The position numbers were made by a program, and so were the translations under genes. From Pseudomonadota bacterium (GTDB lineage: Bacteria > Pseudomonadota > Gammaproteobacteria > Acidiferrobacterales > UBA6901): a DNA stretch of 53,979 nucleotides. The notes below the pieces were generated by a model. The model saw nothing but the letters and a program-made list of their open reading frames with translations. It was not told where the DNA came from and ran no database searches. Where the stretch lies: assembly GCA_027364845.1 (NCBI GenBank), contig DAHXOO010000017.1, positions 1 to 53,979 on the forward strand. The letters are read 5' to 3'. This document shows, one piece after another, positions 6,997-16,970 of the stretch. Numbering within the stretch: position 1 is the stretch's first letter; each line of letters opens with the position of its first letter.

Positions 6997-8106
6997 CTAT
7001 AACAGCGACAGCTGGCCGCCGGTACACGGCGGCCGGAAGCTGCTGGTATCGAGGTCAAGGTCGCGCCGCTGGAGCCCCAGACGGCGGCAGGCTCCGTCAA
7101 ATCGGCGCTCGATCAGGTCCGCCAGCGCCCCTTCCCCGCGCATGCGCGATCCAAACCGGGGGTCGTCGTCCTTTCCGCCGCGCGCCTGGCGCAACAAGCT
7201 CAGTACATGGGCCGCTCTCAGGGGGTAATGGCGGACCAGCCACTCCTCGAAAAGATCGCGCACCTCGTGCGGCAGACGCAGCAGCCCGTAACCGGCCTCG
7301 CGGCAACCCGCTGCACGCGCAGCGTCGAGGATACGCTCGAGATCGGTGTCGTTCAGCGCCGGGATGAGCGGCGCCACCAGTACCCCAGTGGGAACCCCGG
7401 CAGCAGCCAGCGCAGCCAAGGCCGCAAGGCGCCGCTGCGGCGCCGCGGCGCGCGGTTCCATGCGACGCGCGAGAACACGATCCAGGCTGGTGACGGACAC
7501 GAACACCTTCACCAACCGCTTCGCGGCCATGCGCGCGAGCAGATCCAGGTCCCGCTCCACCAGCGCGGACTTGGTGACGATTGTGCATGGATGGTTGCAC
7601 TCGGCCAGCAGTTCGAGCAGCGAGCGGGTAATGCGCCAGCGACGCTCGATCGGCTGATAGGGATCAGTGTTGGTACCGAGGGCGATCACCTCGCAGCGGT
7701 AGCCGGGTCGCGACAACTCCTCCCGCAAAACCTGGACGGCGTTGTCCTTGGCATACAGACGGCTCTCGAAATCGAGGCCCGCGGACAGACCGAGGTAGGC
7801 GTGGGTCGGGCGGGCATAGCAATAGACACAACCGTGCTCGCAGCCTCGATAGGGATTGACTGACTGCGAAAACGGTATGTCCGGCGAACGGTTGCGCGTG
7901 ATCACGGAGCGTGCCCGCTCCACCGAGACGATGGTCTGCAGCGCCGGCGCCTCCGCATCCGCGGTGGTCCAGCCGTCGTCCTCCGCACCGTGGCGCAGGG
8001 ATTCGAAACGCGCCTGCGGGTTGCTGCATGCCCCGCGCCCGCGCGCCCGCGCGGGCTTTGCACAATCCGCTCCAGCGCTGCCAGGACTCGCTTTTCGCTG
8101 CTTCAC
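6997..8106 (-). CDS. PA0069 family radical SAM protein
   Basis: This 369-residue enzyme carries the radical SAM cluster motif C-x3-C-x2-C in RGCEHGCVYCYARPTHAYLG, where the 4Fe-4S cluster cleaves S-adenosylmethionine. Flanking signatures NPYRGCEHGC, GTNTDPYQPIER and the C-terminal RFDGACRRLGL are typical of the PA0069/Rv2578c family. The substrate of that family is not established; it is distantly related to spore photoproduct lyase. The GTG start at 8106 was chosen because a GGAGG lies 8 bases upstream; a longer frame from 8223 is open but the added residues look non-coding. Confidence 0.88.
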   Translation of the reverse strand: MKQRKASPGSAGADCAKPARARGRGACSNPQARFESLRHGAEDDGWTTADAEAPALQTIVSVERARSVITRNRSPDIPFSQSVNPYRGCEHGCVYCYARPTHAYLGLSAGLDFESRLYAKDNAVQVLREELSRPGYRCEVIALGTNTDPYQPIERRWRITRSLLELLAECNHPCTIVTKSALVERDLDLLARMAAKRLVKVFVSVTSLDRVLARRMEPRAAAPQRRLAALAALAAAGVPTGVLVAPLIPALNDTDLERILDAARAAGCREAGYGLLRLPHEVRDLFEEWLVRHYPLRAAHVLSLLRQARGGKDDDPRFGSRMRGEGALADLIERRFDGACRRLGLQRRDLDLDTSSFRPPCTGGQLSLL

Positions 8107-8415
8107 CGCCTGAACCTCCGACGTCCCGCGCCCACCCGCATCCGTGGCATCGCTCCGGCCGCGGATACGATGACACCCGGGAGCAGCGGTATGCAATAGC
8201 CTCAGCGGAATATTCCGCTGCACCGCAAAAACCGGGTTGCACGAACCGCTTCCTTACCGCTGGATTCGAACAGCTTGCGTATTTCCGATGTAAGGCGGGT
8301 TTGAGGGCAGTCTGGGTCTGGGATCCCGGCGAGCCGGCCTCGCGGCTCGCTGCAGTCGTCGACCCCGGCGGCAGTGGTCTAACCGCTCGCTGCAATCAGC
8401 TGCGGGCGGTACTGC

Positions 8416-9312
8416 TTACAACAGGTAATGATCGAGCAGCAGCGCCGCGAACAGCGCCGACAGATAGACGATGGAATAAACGAACGTGCGATGCGCCAGC
8501 GCATCGCTGTAACGCCGGTACAGCTGCACCGCGAAATGCAGAAAACCCGCACCCAGCACCAATGCGGCGGCGAGATACAGCAGGCCGCTCATTCCCAGCG
8601 CGTAGGGCACGAGAGAGGTCGCGATCAGGATCAGGGTATAGAGCAGAATATGCAGCCGCGTAAACCGCTCGCCGTGCGTGACTGGAAGCATCGGAACCCC
8701 GGCGGCCGCGTATTCGTCACGACGATAGAGGGCAAGCGCCCAGAAATGCGGCGGCGTCCAGGTGAATATGATGGCAAAAAGGATGAGGGGTTCGCGCGCC
8801 ATATGTCCGGTCACGGCCGCCCATCCCAGGATCGGGGGCATGGCCCCGGCGACTCCGCCGATGACGATATTCATAGGCGTAGCGGCCTTCAGGAACCCGG
8901 TATAGATGACGGCATAGCCCACGAAAGCCAACAGGGTCAGCCACATGGTAAGCGGATTGACCAGCGCGTACAGAATCAGCAGTCCGAGCGCCCCAAGCAC
9001 CGACGCAAAACCCAACGCCTGATGCACGCTGACCTGCCCGGACGGCAGCGGCCGCAGGCAGGTGCGCGCCATGACGATATCGATGCGCCGCTCGATGAGA
9101 CAGTTGAACGCAGCGGCGGATCCGGAAACGAGCGCGATCCCCGCAAGCGCCGGCAACAACACGGACAGCGGCGGCAGTCCCGGGCGCGCCAGCAGCGCGC
9201 CTATGGCCGCCGTAAACACGATCAGCGCAGTCACCCGCGGCTTGCACAGCAGGTAGAATCCCCTGAAACTGTCGACCGTCTGGCGCCGTAGCGTCGCTGT
9301 CAGCGTCATCAT
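8416..9312 (-). CDS. cyoE: Protoheme IX farnesyltransferase (heme O synthase)
   Basis: This 298-residue multi-pass membrane prenyltransferase (UbiA family, CyoE/CtaB) attaches a farnesyl chain to heme b to give heme O, the first step to the heme of aa3- or bo3-type oxidases. It begins [15 protein letters not shown] and carries the signatures [20 protein letters not shown], with the Asp-rich prenyl-diphosphate site, and a second loop with [16 protein letters not shown]. About nine hydrophobic segments are visible. It is the last gene of the oxidase operon, 143 bp after ctaE. That gap holds an imperfect hairpin at 9349-9378, which could attenuate expression. No heme A synthase gene is nearby. 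Confidence 0.95.
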   Translation of the reverse strand: MMTLTATLRRQTVDSFRGFYLLCKPRVTALIVFTAAIGALLARPGLPPLSVLLPALAGIALVSGSAAAFNCLIERRIDIVMARTCLRPLPSGQVSVHQALGFASVLGALGLLILYALVNPLTMWLTLLAFVGYAVIYTGFLKAATPMNIVIGGVAGAMPPILGWAAVTGHMAREPLILFAIIFTWTPPHFWALALYRRDEYAAAGVPMLPVTHGERFTRLHILLYTLILIATSLVPYALGMSGLLYLAAALVLGAGFLHFAVQLYRRYSDALAHRTFVYSIVYLSALFAALLLDHYLL

Positions 9313-9455
9313 AATTAATCCCGGCTACTCTGACCGGCTTTATCAGGGGACCGGTGCGGCGACTGCACCAGTCCGGTCACTCGCCTTTCTCCCGGAGAAC
9401 CCGCAGGCAGCACGCACGCACGACCCCTGGGGTCATCTGCAGCACTCCGTCCTGG

Positions 9456-10313
9456 TTACAGGTAGTAGACAAATACGAACAGCAGCAGCCAGACCACGTC
9501 CACAAAGTGCCAATACCAGCTCACCGCCTCGAACGCGAAGTGCTGATCCGGCTTGAAATGGCCTTTGATGCAGCGCACGAGAATCACGCTGAGCATGATC
9601 ACACCAATCGTCACGTGCAGACCGTGGAAACCGGTCAGCAGGAAGAACGTCGCGCCGTACACGCCACTGGCAAGCGTCAGGCCGAGCTTGGTATAGGCCT
9701 CGTAAAATTCGTGCGCCTGGAAGCCGAGAAACATCAGGCCCAGCGCGACGGTAAGGGCCAGGCCGGCGATAGTGGTGCCGCGCTTGCCTGCTTTCAGGCC
9801 CCAGTGCGCCCAGGTGACTGTGACACCTGAACTCAGCAAGATCAGCGTATTGATGGCCGGGATGCCCCAGGGTGAAACCGTGGAAAACGGCTTGCCGAGC
9901 GGACCGGCAGATGGCCAGGCGGCAGTGAACCCCGGGTACGGCGTAAACGTCCGACTTAGAGACGCAAGCGACACCACCGAAATGTTACGCTCGTAGAACA
10001 GCACGCCGAACAGCCCCGCGAAGAAGGCGATCTCCGAAAGAATGAACCAGACCATGCCCATGCGGAAGGAGCGGTCCTCCCAGGCGTGATAGACGCCGCC
10101 CTCGCTTTCTCCGACCACATTTCCGAACCAGTGGAAGAGCACATAGACAAACAGGACCCCTCCCAGAAGCAGTGACCACGGGCCAGCCTTCAGGGCGTTG
10201 ATCTCCAGGACCGCTCCCATGGCTACCAGGAAAATTGCGCCGGACAGCATCACCGGATACGGGGACGGCTTTGGAACGTAGTAGTGGCCCTTGCTCTGCG
10301 TTGCTGCTGGCAT
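9456..10313 (-). CDS. ctaE: Cytochrome c oxidase subunit III
   Basis: This 285-residue integral membrane protein has seven hydrophobic segments and the subunit III signatures KPSPYPVMLSGAIF, FILSEIAFFAGLFGVLFYE, HEFYEAYTKLGLTLASGVYG, TGFHGLHVTIG and the C-terminal FEAVSWYWHFVDVVWLLLFV. Subunit III stabilises the oxidase and supports proton uptake but carries no redox centre. An AAGGAGA site precedes the start at 10313, 28 bp after ctaG. Confidence 0.95.
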   Translation of the reverse strand: MPAATQSKGHYYVPKPSPYPVMLSGAIFLVAMGAVLEINALKAGPWSLLLGGVLFVYVLFHWFGNVVGESEGGVYHAWEDRSFRMGMVWFILSEIAFFAGLFGVLFYERNISVVSLASLSRTFTPYPGFTAAWPSAGPLGKPFSTVSPWGIPAINTLILLSSGVTVTWAHWGLKAGKRGTTIAGLALTVALGLMFLGFQAHEFYEAYTKLGLTLASGVYGATFFLLTGFHGLHVTIGVIMLSVILVRCIKGHFKPDQHFAFEAVSWYWHFVDVVWLLLFVFVYYL

Positions 10314-10341
10314 CTCAGTCTCCTTCTAAGGGAAATACCCG

Positions 10342-10929
10342 TTATGTATGCTTCTTCACGGGGAAGAAGGCGTACGACACGATGATGCTCCGTACGTCCT
10401 TCGGAATATGCGGGCTGACAAAAAAGACCAGCCGCATGTTCCGGGACTCGCCCGCCTTGATTGTCTCCTGGTGAAAGCAGAAGCATTCCAGTTTCTTGAA
10501 ATAGCGCGCCGCTCTGCCGGGTACCACGCTCATGATCGCCTGTCCGGTTTCAGCATGATTCGACGGATTGCTGACGAGGTAGCTGGTCCGGGTCACTGCC
10601 CCGGGGTGCACCACAATGTAGTTATGCAGCGGCTTGAACCGCCAGTTCAGGCCAGGCATGACTGTGCTGGTGAATCCCACCTTGACCTCGCGCGCACGGT
10701 CTGCCTTCATTCCCACGACCGCGCTGGCTTCGACCGGACCCCCAGTCTTGCCATTCAGTCCGGTCAGTTTGCAGAACGAGTTGTACAGCGGCACCAGCGC
10801 GAACCCGAATCCGAAGAATCCGAGTACCACTACCGCCAGAATAAAAGTGACCCGACGATGGTGGCCCCCTTCCGTCGGGCCGGCAGGCCCTGCGGAAGGG
10901 GTGCGACCGGAATCTACATGCCTGTCCAT
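10342..10929 (-). CDS. ctaG: Cytochrome c oxidase assembly protein CtaG (Cox11)
   Basis: This 195-residue protein has one membrane anchor (about residues 29-48, FILAVVVLGFFGFGFALVPL) followed by a periplasmic Cox11 domain. It carries the copper-binding CFCF motif in LECFCFHQE and the preceding YFKKL, plus MPGLNWRFKP and the C-terminal VSPHIPKDVRSIIVSYAFFPV. Cox11 delivers copper to the CuB site of subunit I. Its ATG overlaps the ctaD stop by one base (TAATG), a sign of translational coupling with ctaD. Confidence 0.95.
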   Translation of the reverse strand: MDRHVDSGRTPSAGPAGPTEGGHHRRVTFILAVVVLGFFGFGFALVPLYNSFCKLTGLNGKTGGPVEASAVVGMKADRAREVKVGFTSTVMPGLNWRFKPLHNYIVVHPGAVTRTSYLVSNPSNHAETGQAIMSVVPGRAARYFKKLECFCFHQETIKAGESRNMRLVFFVSPHIPKDVRSIIVSYAFFPVKKHT

Positions 10930-12518
10930 TACTGGATTACCGGCTGCGTCTCAAAGGTGTGGTACGGAGGCGGCGAGGGCAAAGTGAATTCCAGGCCTTG
11001 CGCACCCTCCCAGACCTGGGTGGTGGCCTTCTTGCCGACGCCACGCATGACCTGGATGAGGTTGTAGACCAGCAGCAGCTGGGCGGAACCGAGAATATAG
11101 GCGCCGACGCTTGAAAGCATGTTCAGGTGCGCAAACTGCAGCGCGTAATCCGGTATACGCCGCGGCATGCCGGCAATCCCCAAAAAGAACTGGGGTATGA
11201 AGGTCAGGTTGAAGCCGATCAGGGTCTGCCAGAAATGCCACTTGCCGAGCGTCTCGTTGTACATCCGCCCGGTGATCTTGGGCAGATAGTAGTACGTCGC
11301 CGCGATGATACCCATGACCGGGCCGCCGAACAGGGCATAGTGGAAATGGGCAACCAGAAAGTAGCTGTTGTGGTACTGCTGGTCGGCTACCGCATCGGAC
11401 AGGATCAGGCCGGTCAACCCGCCCACGCCGAACAGAACGATATAGCCCAGCGCGAACAGCATCGGGGTCTCGAAGGTCATCGAACCCTGCCAGATGGTTG
11501 CAAACCAGCAGAAAAACAGGATGGCTACCGGGATCGAAATCGCCATGGTGGCATACATGAAGTACAGCTGCGCCGCCACCGGCATGCCCGACGTGAACAT
11601 GTGATGCGCCCAGACGACCACGGATAGCACGCCGATCGCCCAGAAGGAGTACACCTGGGCCTTGTAGCCATAGACCGGTTTGCGCGAAAAGGTCGACAGG
11701 ATATGCGGCATGATGCCGGTGGTCGGAAGCAGCAGGATGTACACTTCCGGATGGCCGAAGAACCAGAACAGGTGCTCCCAAAGCACCGGGTCGCCGCCGC
11801 CGGCGGCATTGAAGAAGTGGGTCCCGAAATGCCGGTCGGCAAGCAGCATGGTCACGCCGGCAACGAGCGGCGGAAACACCGCGATCAGCAGGAACGCGGT
11901 GATCAGCCAGCTCCACACGAAGATCGGCATTTTCATCATCGTCATGCCGGGGGCGCGCATGTTGAAGATCGTCACAATGATGTTGATCGAGGACAGCAGC
12001 GACGAGGCGCCCATCAGATAGACCGCGAAGATCGCGAAATCGACTCCCAGCCCGCCCTGCACCGACAGCGGCGCATACATGGTCCAGCCGGTGTCGATCG
12101 CTCCGTTGCCAATGCCGAACAACATCAGGATGAATGGCATGACCAGGAGCACCGCGGCCGGAGGCAGCAGCCAGAACCCCCAGTTATTGAGCCGCGGCAG
12201 GGCCATATCCGGGGCACCTATCATCATTGGAATGAGGTAGTTGGCAAGCCCGGTAGTGGCCGGCATTACCGCCGCGAACACCATCACCAGACCGTGTACC
12301 GTGATGATCTGGTTGTAGAGCTCCGGCGAAAACAGCAGTTGCGGCTTCAAAAGCTCGGTGCGGATCAACATCGCCAGTATCCCGCCCACCAGGAACATTA
12401 TTATCGAGAAACCGATGTACAGGCGGCCGATATCCTTGTGGTTGGTCGTGAACAGCCAGCGGGTCATCCCGCTTGGATGCTCGTCGTGGTGTGCGTCATG
12501 GGCATGAGCTGCGTTCAT
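10929..12518 (-). CDS. ctaD: Cytochrome c oxidase subunit I
   Basis: The 529-residue catalytic subunit of an aa3-type heme-copper oxidase reduces O2 to water and pumps protons. It has twelve hydrophobic segments and the full set of metal ligands: TVHGLVMVF for low-spin heme, HPEVYILLLP with the covalent His-Tyr pair, WAHHMF for CuB, and VAHFHYALFGG for high-spin and low-spin heme. The N-terminus carries a His-rich cytosolic segment (HAHDAHHDEH), and TNHKDIGRLY opens the conserved core. An AGGAGA-like site precedes the start, 24 bp after ctaC. Presence of the HPEVY tyrosine argues for an A-type enzyme. Confidence 0.96.
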   Translation of the reverse strand: MNAAHAHDAHHDEHPSGMTRWLFTTNHKDIGRLYIGFSIIMFLVGGILAMLIRTELLKPQLLFSPELYNQIITVHGLVMVFAAVMPATTGLANYLIPMMIGAPDMALPRLNNWGFWLLPPAAVLLVMPFILMLFGIGNGAIDTGWTMYAPLSVQGGLGVDFAIFAVYLMGASSLLSSINIIVTIFNMRAPGMTMMKMPIFVWSWLITAFLLIAVFPPLVAGVTMLLADRHFGTHFFNAAGGGDPVLWEHLFWFFGHPEVYILLLPTTGIMPHILSTFSRKPVYGYKAQVYSFWAIGVLSVVVWAHHMFTSGMPVAAQLYFMYATMAISIPVAILFFCWFATIWQGSMTFETPMLFALGYIVLFGVGGLTGLILSDAVADQQYHNSYFLVAHFHYALFGGPVMGIIAATYYYLPKITGRMYNETLGKWHFWQTLIGFNLTFIPQFFLGIAGMPRRIPDYALQFAHLNMLSSVGAYILGSAQLLLVYNLIQVMRGVGKKATTQVWEGAQGLEFTLPSPPPYHTFETQPVIQ

Positions 12519-12542
12519 GTCTAGTCTCCGCGAACAGGATTG

Positions 12543-13787
12543 CTAGGGTTTCTGGGTTGCGGCCCGTGCCGCCTGCACTTCAGCCGGCTGAATGACATCA
12601 CCGGTGTGGTTGCCGAAGTCGTTGCGTTCAAAAGTGACCGCCGCCGCAATGTCTTCATTGCTGAGCGAGGAACTGAACGCGGGCATCGGCGTGCCGGCGA
12701 TGCCTTGCAGCACGATATTGATGTGATCGACCACCGGCCCCTCGACAATCTTGCCGCCGGGCGTGATGAAGCCGCGTTTACGCAACGCCGCGATCATGTT
12801 CGGCGCGGCCGAGAACGGCTGGCCGGACGCAATCGGCGGGAACGTTCCCGGAATACCCATGCCGTTTGCCTGATGGCAGGCCGCGCAGTTGGCGGTAAAG
12901 ACCTTCTGGCCCATCGTGACGAGTTGCGCCTTGGTATAGGTCACCGCAGTGGCGGCAGCCTGCTGCGCTCTGACGGTCTGCTCTCTGGACTGTTCTTGGG
13001 CGACCCACTGCTTGAACTGATCGTCGGAGACGGCATCCACGACAATCGGCATGAAGGCGTGGCCAACACCGCACAGCTCGGCGCACTGCCCGCGATAGAC
13101 CCCGGGCTTGTCGATCTTCACCCAGGTCTCACGCAGAAACCCGGGGATGGAATCTTCCTTGACCCCGAAGGCCGGCACCCACCAGGAGTGGATGACGTCC
13201 TTCGACATCAGGATGACGCGTATTTTCTCGTTCACCGGGAGTACCAGCGGGTGGTTCACCTGCCGCAGGAAGTTCTTGTTCTTCGGCTCCTGGTCATGGA
13301 TCTGGGCCTGGGGCGTGGATATGGAGCTGTAGTACTTGATATGCAGGCCCGGGTACTGGTACTGCCACTTCCACTGCATTCCGGTCACCTTTACAACCAT
13401 CTGCGCGTCGGCCCGCGTGTTCGCCATTGCCAGCACGGCGTGATAGGCCGGAATACCCATGACGACATAGTCGACGAATGCAAGGATCAGGAACGGAATG
13501 GCGGACAGGACAAACTGGAGCTTGGTGCGGGGCGCCGTAAACGTCGCCGGCATAGCGCCGCGGCTCTTCCGGTGAAAGAAGAGCGAGTACAGCATGATAC
13601 TCAGCACCACGACGAAGACGACTGAGATGAAAGTCAGAAAAATGTTGTGAACCCAGAGTGTTTCCTTGGCAACGGGTGTGACCGGGGTCGGAAACTCCCA
13701 AGGATATCTGGCATATGCCGCATCAGGGGCCACCAATGCCGCCAATCCCAGCCCCGACAACAGCGCCAAAACTTTCCTAGCCGACAT
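12543..13787 (-). CDS. ctaC: Cytochrome c oxidase subunit II with fused cytochrome c domain
   Basis: This 414-residue protein has a signal peptide, two membrane helices (about residues 45-68 and 85-108) and a periplasmic cupredoxin domain. The CuA ligands are visible as VIHSWWVPAFG and GQCAELCGVGHAFM (Cys, Cys, His, Met). A linker rich in Gln and Ala leads to a C-terminal class I cytochrome c with CAACHQANG and a distal Met in TPMPAF. Such caa3-type fusions bring the electron donor into the enzyme. The ATG at 13787 follows GGGGG; the frame also opens at a TTG at 13802. It is the first gene of the operon, and an FNR-type site lies 346 bp upstream. Confidence 0.95.
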   Translation of the reverse strand: MSARKVLALLSGLGLAALVAPDAAYARYPWEFPTPVTPVAKETLWVHNIFLTFISVVFVVVLSIMLYSLFFHRKSRGAMPATFTAPRTKLQFVLSAIPFLILAFVDYVVMGIPAYHAVLAMANTRADAQMVVKVTGMQWKWQYQYPGLHIKYYSSISTPQAQIHDQEPKNKNFLRQVNHPLVLPVNEKIRVILMSKDVIHSWWVPAFGVKEDSIPGFLRETWVKIDKPGVYRGQCAELCGVGHAFMPIVVDAVSDDQFKQWVAQEQSREQTVRAQQAAATAVTYTKAQLVTMGQKVFTANCAACHQANGMGIPGTFPPIASGQPFSAAPNMIAALRKRGFITPGGKIVEGPVVDHINIVLQGIAGTPMPAFSSSLSNEDIAAAVTFERNDFGNHTGDVIQPAEVQAARAATQKP

Positions 13788-14627
13788 GCCAGATACCCCC
13801 AAAGGTCAAGTTTGCATTCATGCCTGTTCCCACGGTGCCCGGTAGATCTGCCGACCTGGCCTTCTCCCGGCAGCCGGCAAAGTGACCGCGCCGGCCGCTG
13901 ACCGGCGTCACGCGCACCTCAGGCCCGAAAAGCCATGGGAAATCACCACGATTGGTAAAATTGCGATGCAGAACGCGCCGCGTAAAGGATTTGCCGTTCA
14001 TTTATTATTGGACTAAATACAACACTTAAGGCCGATCTTTAAACGTCAAATTAGATTTGTAATATCCCTAAGAATTAAAACATCCCTAAGCATACAGCGG
14101 CGCAGTAGAACTCAGTGGGGGTCTCGCGATCATTGATCTAGATCAATGAAACTGCAGATATCAGTGGGTACCCCTCCTTGACAGAAACAGATCCGTCTGC
14201 TCTTCACGCAAGCGGCCCAGTCACTTTGAAGCAATCGGAAGGGGCGACTTCGTCGCGGTCCTGACCGAAGATCAGAAGCTGAGTCCAAATAGATGTGGCA
14301 ATCATCCTTGGCGTGCCCGTCTGTTCGCGGTAAATCGCGTGGAGACAGGCGAACTTCCATGACTCAATGTCGACAAGCACCGGCCACCGGAAAAACGCCC
14401 GTCGGTCACAAGGCTAAGATCGACGCACAGCGGATGACAAGGTATGCGAACTTGGGGCGTTGACGAACTTCCGAAGCCGCGGAGTGACGCTCAGCGAACT
14501 GTGGTTATGGATGGACGATACATCGCGACCAGAAAATTCATCCGGCACACTCGGTAACCGGGCATGGCTTTACGAACCCGTCCCCCGAGCTATCTGCGAG
14601 CGCGCCTCGCCAGCTCGATGACGCCGG
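13788..14627. other. Upstream region of the oxidase operon
   Basis: No supported gene is present in these 840 bp. The part from 14000 to 14100 is AT-rich compared with its surroundings and probably contains the ctaC promoter. An FNR/ANR-type palindrome lies at 14133-14146. Frames at 14400-14580 look coding in places but have no recognisable features. Confidence 0.5.
14133..14146. promoter_or_regulatory. FNR/ANR-type binding site TTGATCTAGATCAA
   Basis: TTGAT-N4-ATCAA is an exact match to the FNR/ANR/CRP-superfamily consensus for oxygen-responsive regulators, and the spacer CTAG makes the whole 14-mer palindromic. The flanking CA and TG extend the dyad to 18 bp. The nearest downstream gene is ctaC (start 13787, minus strand), so oxygen-dependent control of the oxidase operon is the simplest reading. 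The distance of 346 bp is long, so a missing small gene or RNA is an alternative. Confidence 0.55.
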
Positions 14628-16970
14628 TCAGCGCCAGTCAAGCGCCCGAAAGATACGGATCTTGAGGTAATCGGCAATTACCAGATAGACCAGCACCAGA
14701 ACCAATAATCCCAGCACCAGGCTTGGAGCGATCGCCGTCATCAGGATACCGCGACTTGCCAGGATACTGACGATCACGATGTCCGCGATCGAGCTCAGCA
14801 GAAGCCAGTGGCCAGGGCGCGAACACCAGAAATGGCGGCGCTCGCGAACCAGGTACACGGTACCCTGCCCGGAAAACACCAGCATAACGAATATCAAGGT
14901 CTGCAACTGCGGCAAAGGCAGGTGCAGCCATGCACGCGCCATGAAGAAAACCGAAAAGGATAAAATCAGCACAAGGCCCGCCAATATCCCGCCGGTTAGC
15001 ACGAGCGTGCGGATGTTCCAACGGTCCGGCTGGCGGGAGAAAGAGACTTGGTCGGTGGCAATCGACATGGTCACAAAATCATTGGTGAACAGCAGTAGCA
15101 CGATCAGCAGCGGCGTAATGATGAAGGTTCCGGTGAGCATGACGCCCACACTCAAAAAAACGGCGATCTCGATGGTCTTGATGATCTTGTTGAGCGTATA
15201 GGTGAGCATCCGCTGATAGATACGCCGGCTCGTTACCACCGCCGCCAGCGCGTCGCTCAGTCCAGGATTGGTCAGGACCAGACTGGCTGATGCCTTCGCG
15301 ACGTCTGTCGCGTTGGCAACGGCTATGCCCACCTCCGCCTGCTTCAGCGCCGGCGCGTCATTGACGCCATCGCCGGTCATCCCGACCACGTGGCCGAGAC
15401 GCTGAAACGCCTGCACCAAGTGGAACTTATCTTCCGGAAACACACGCGCGAAGACGTCGCAGTCCGACAGGCTGGCGCCGCCCTCACCACGCAGGACCTC
15501 CGGCGGGCACGCGCGGTCTCCGAGACCGACCTCGGCGGCAACGGCGCGGGCCGTCGCCAGATCGTCCCCAGTCACCATCACGACGCGCACACCGAGCTCA
15601 CGCAGGTTGTCGATCAGGCTCTTCGAGTCGGCCCGCGGCGGGTCCTGCAGCGCCAGCAGACCCATAATGCCGAGATCTTCACCCGTTCCCGTGGCCACCG
15701 CCAGAATGCGGTAGCCCTTGGCTGCCATCCGGTCCACGTCGGCATCGAGATCCGGTGCATGCGCACAGAGCGAGCACACGGCGCGCACCGCACCCTTGAC
15801 CACGCGCAGCCTGCTGCTGCCATCCCGGAACACCGCCTCCGAGCGCTTGGTTGCCGGATCGAAGGGAATGAACTGCAACCGCTCCAGGGTGTCCGTGTGC
15901 ACTGCGCGTGCGCGTGCCGCGTCGAGGATGGCAAGATCGATAGGGTCCTGGGTAGCCTCATCGCAGGCGAGCGCCGCAGCCCGCAGCAGCTCAGCTTCTG
16001 TATGCGGCGCAATCGGCTGCAGGCTGGCCAGTGCCAGCCGATTCGCGGTAATGGTGCCGGTCTTGTCACTCGCCAGTATGTCCATGGCCGCCGCTTCCTC
16101 GATCGCCGACAGGCGCGTGACCAGCACGCCGCTGCGCGCAAGCTCGCGCGCGCCCAGGGCAGTGGCAAGCGTGAAAGTCGCCGGCAGCGCTGCCGGAACC
16201 GAAGCCACCAGCAGAATGAGTACAAACGGGACCACGTCTGCCAGCGGCAACCCGGTGGACAGTGCATATACCAGTAGCGCCGTGACCAGCGCCGCATCGA
16301 CGGCAACCAGATATTTGACGATGGTAAAGATGATCGTCTGGAGATGGCTCACGGTCTTGGCGGTGCGAACCAGCTCGGCGGTCTTGCCGAAATAGGTTTT
16401 CCCCCCGGTGGCGGTAACCTCGCCCGTGGCCTCCCCGCGCTTGACCACGGCACCAGCGTAAGCCTGGGCGCCCGCTGCGGCCTCTACCGGAAGGGATTCG
16501 CCCGTCAGCGCGGACTGATCGAGCAATACCTGACCCTCGGTCAGGTGTACGTCCGCCGGGGAAAGATCACCCATGCGCAGATGGATCACGTCGCCCGGCA
16601 CCAGCGCTTCCGCTGCCACCTGCTGCCAGTGTCCGTCGCGCCGCACCCGGGCCCGCACCGCAAGTCGGCTCTTGAGCAGGGCCAGCGCCTGATTGGCGCT
16701 GCTCTCCTGCAGAAAGCTCAGGACCGCATTGACCAGCAGCAGCGCTGCGATGATGATCGCTTCATCTTTCTTTCCAAGGATGACTTCCAGGACGACGGCT
16801 GCCTCAAGCATCCACGGTACCGGATCCCAGAATTTGCCCAGGAGCGCCAGCAGTGGACTGCGCCGCTCTACGGCGACTGCGTTTGGGCCAAACTGCTCGA
16901 GGCGCCGTTGCGCTTCCGCGCTGCTAAGACCCGGAAGCGGCTGCGCTGCGCTTTGTGGCGATTCGTTCAT
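14628..16970 (-). CDS. Plasma-membrane proton-efflux P-type ATPase (P3A)
   Basis: This 780-residue P-type ATPase has the actuator motif LTGES near residue 180, the phosphorylation site DKTGTIT (Asp near residue 305), the nucleotide-binding KGAVRAVC and the hinge MTGDGVNDAPALK. Membrane helices flank these: two pairs before DKTG and about six after. Membrane segment 6 carries LLFTNDFVTMSIATD, the acidic region expected of H+-pumping P3A enzymes. It probably expels protons at the cost of ATP and so protects pH homeostasis. The start at 16970 (MNESPQSAAQPL) was preferred to 17063 because the extra residues do not resemble the family; no strong ribosome binding site is visible. Confidence 0.88.
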   Translation of the reverse strand: MNESPQSAAQPLPGLSSAEAQRRLEQFGPNAVAVERRSPLLALLGKFWDPVPWMLEAAVVLEVILGKKDEAIIIAALLLVNAVLSFLQESSANQALALLKSRLAVRARVRRDGHWQQVAAEALVPGDVIHLRMGDLSPADVHLTEGQVLLDQSALTGESLPVEAAAGAQAYAGAVVKRGEATGEVTATGGKTYFGKTAELVRTAKTVSHLQTIIFTIVKYLVAVDAALVTALLVYALSTGLPLADVVPFVLILLVASVPAALPATFTLATALGARELARSGVLVTRLSAIEEAAAMDILASDKTGTITANRLALASLQPIAPHTEAELLRAAALACDEATQDPIDLAILDAARARAVHTDTLERLQFIPFDPATKRSEAVFRDGSSRLRVVKGAVRAVCSLCAHAPDLDADVDRMAAKGYRILAVATGTGEDLGIMGLLALQDPPRADSKSLIDNLRELGVRVVMVTGDDLATARAVAAEVGLGDRACPPEVLRGEGGASLSDCDVFARVFPEDKFHLVQAFQRLGHVVGMTGDGVNDAPALKQAEVGIAVANATDVAKASASLVLTNPGLSDALAAVVTSRRIYQRMLTYTLNKIIKTIEIAVFLSVGVMLTGTFIITPLLIVLLLFTNDFVTMSIATDQVSFSRQPDRWNIRTLVLTGGILAGLVLILSFSVFFMARAWLHLPLPQLQTLIFVMLVFSGQGTVYLVRERRHFWCSRPGHWLLLSSIADIVIVSILASRGILMTAIAPSLVLGLLVLVLVYLVIADYLKIRIFRALDWR

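Noticed and set aside
8428-9291. Long plus-strand ORF opposite cyoE, and similar ones opposite ctaD, ctaC and the P-type ATPase
   Set aside because: Their translations are rich in Arg, Gln and His with no family features; the minus-strand genes are unambiguous.
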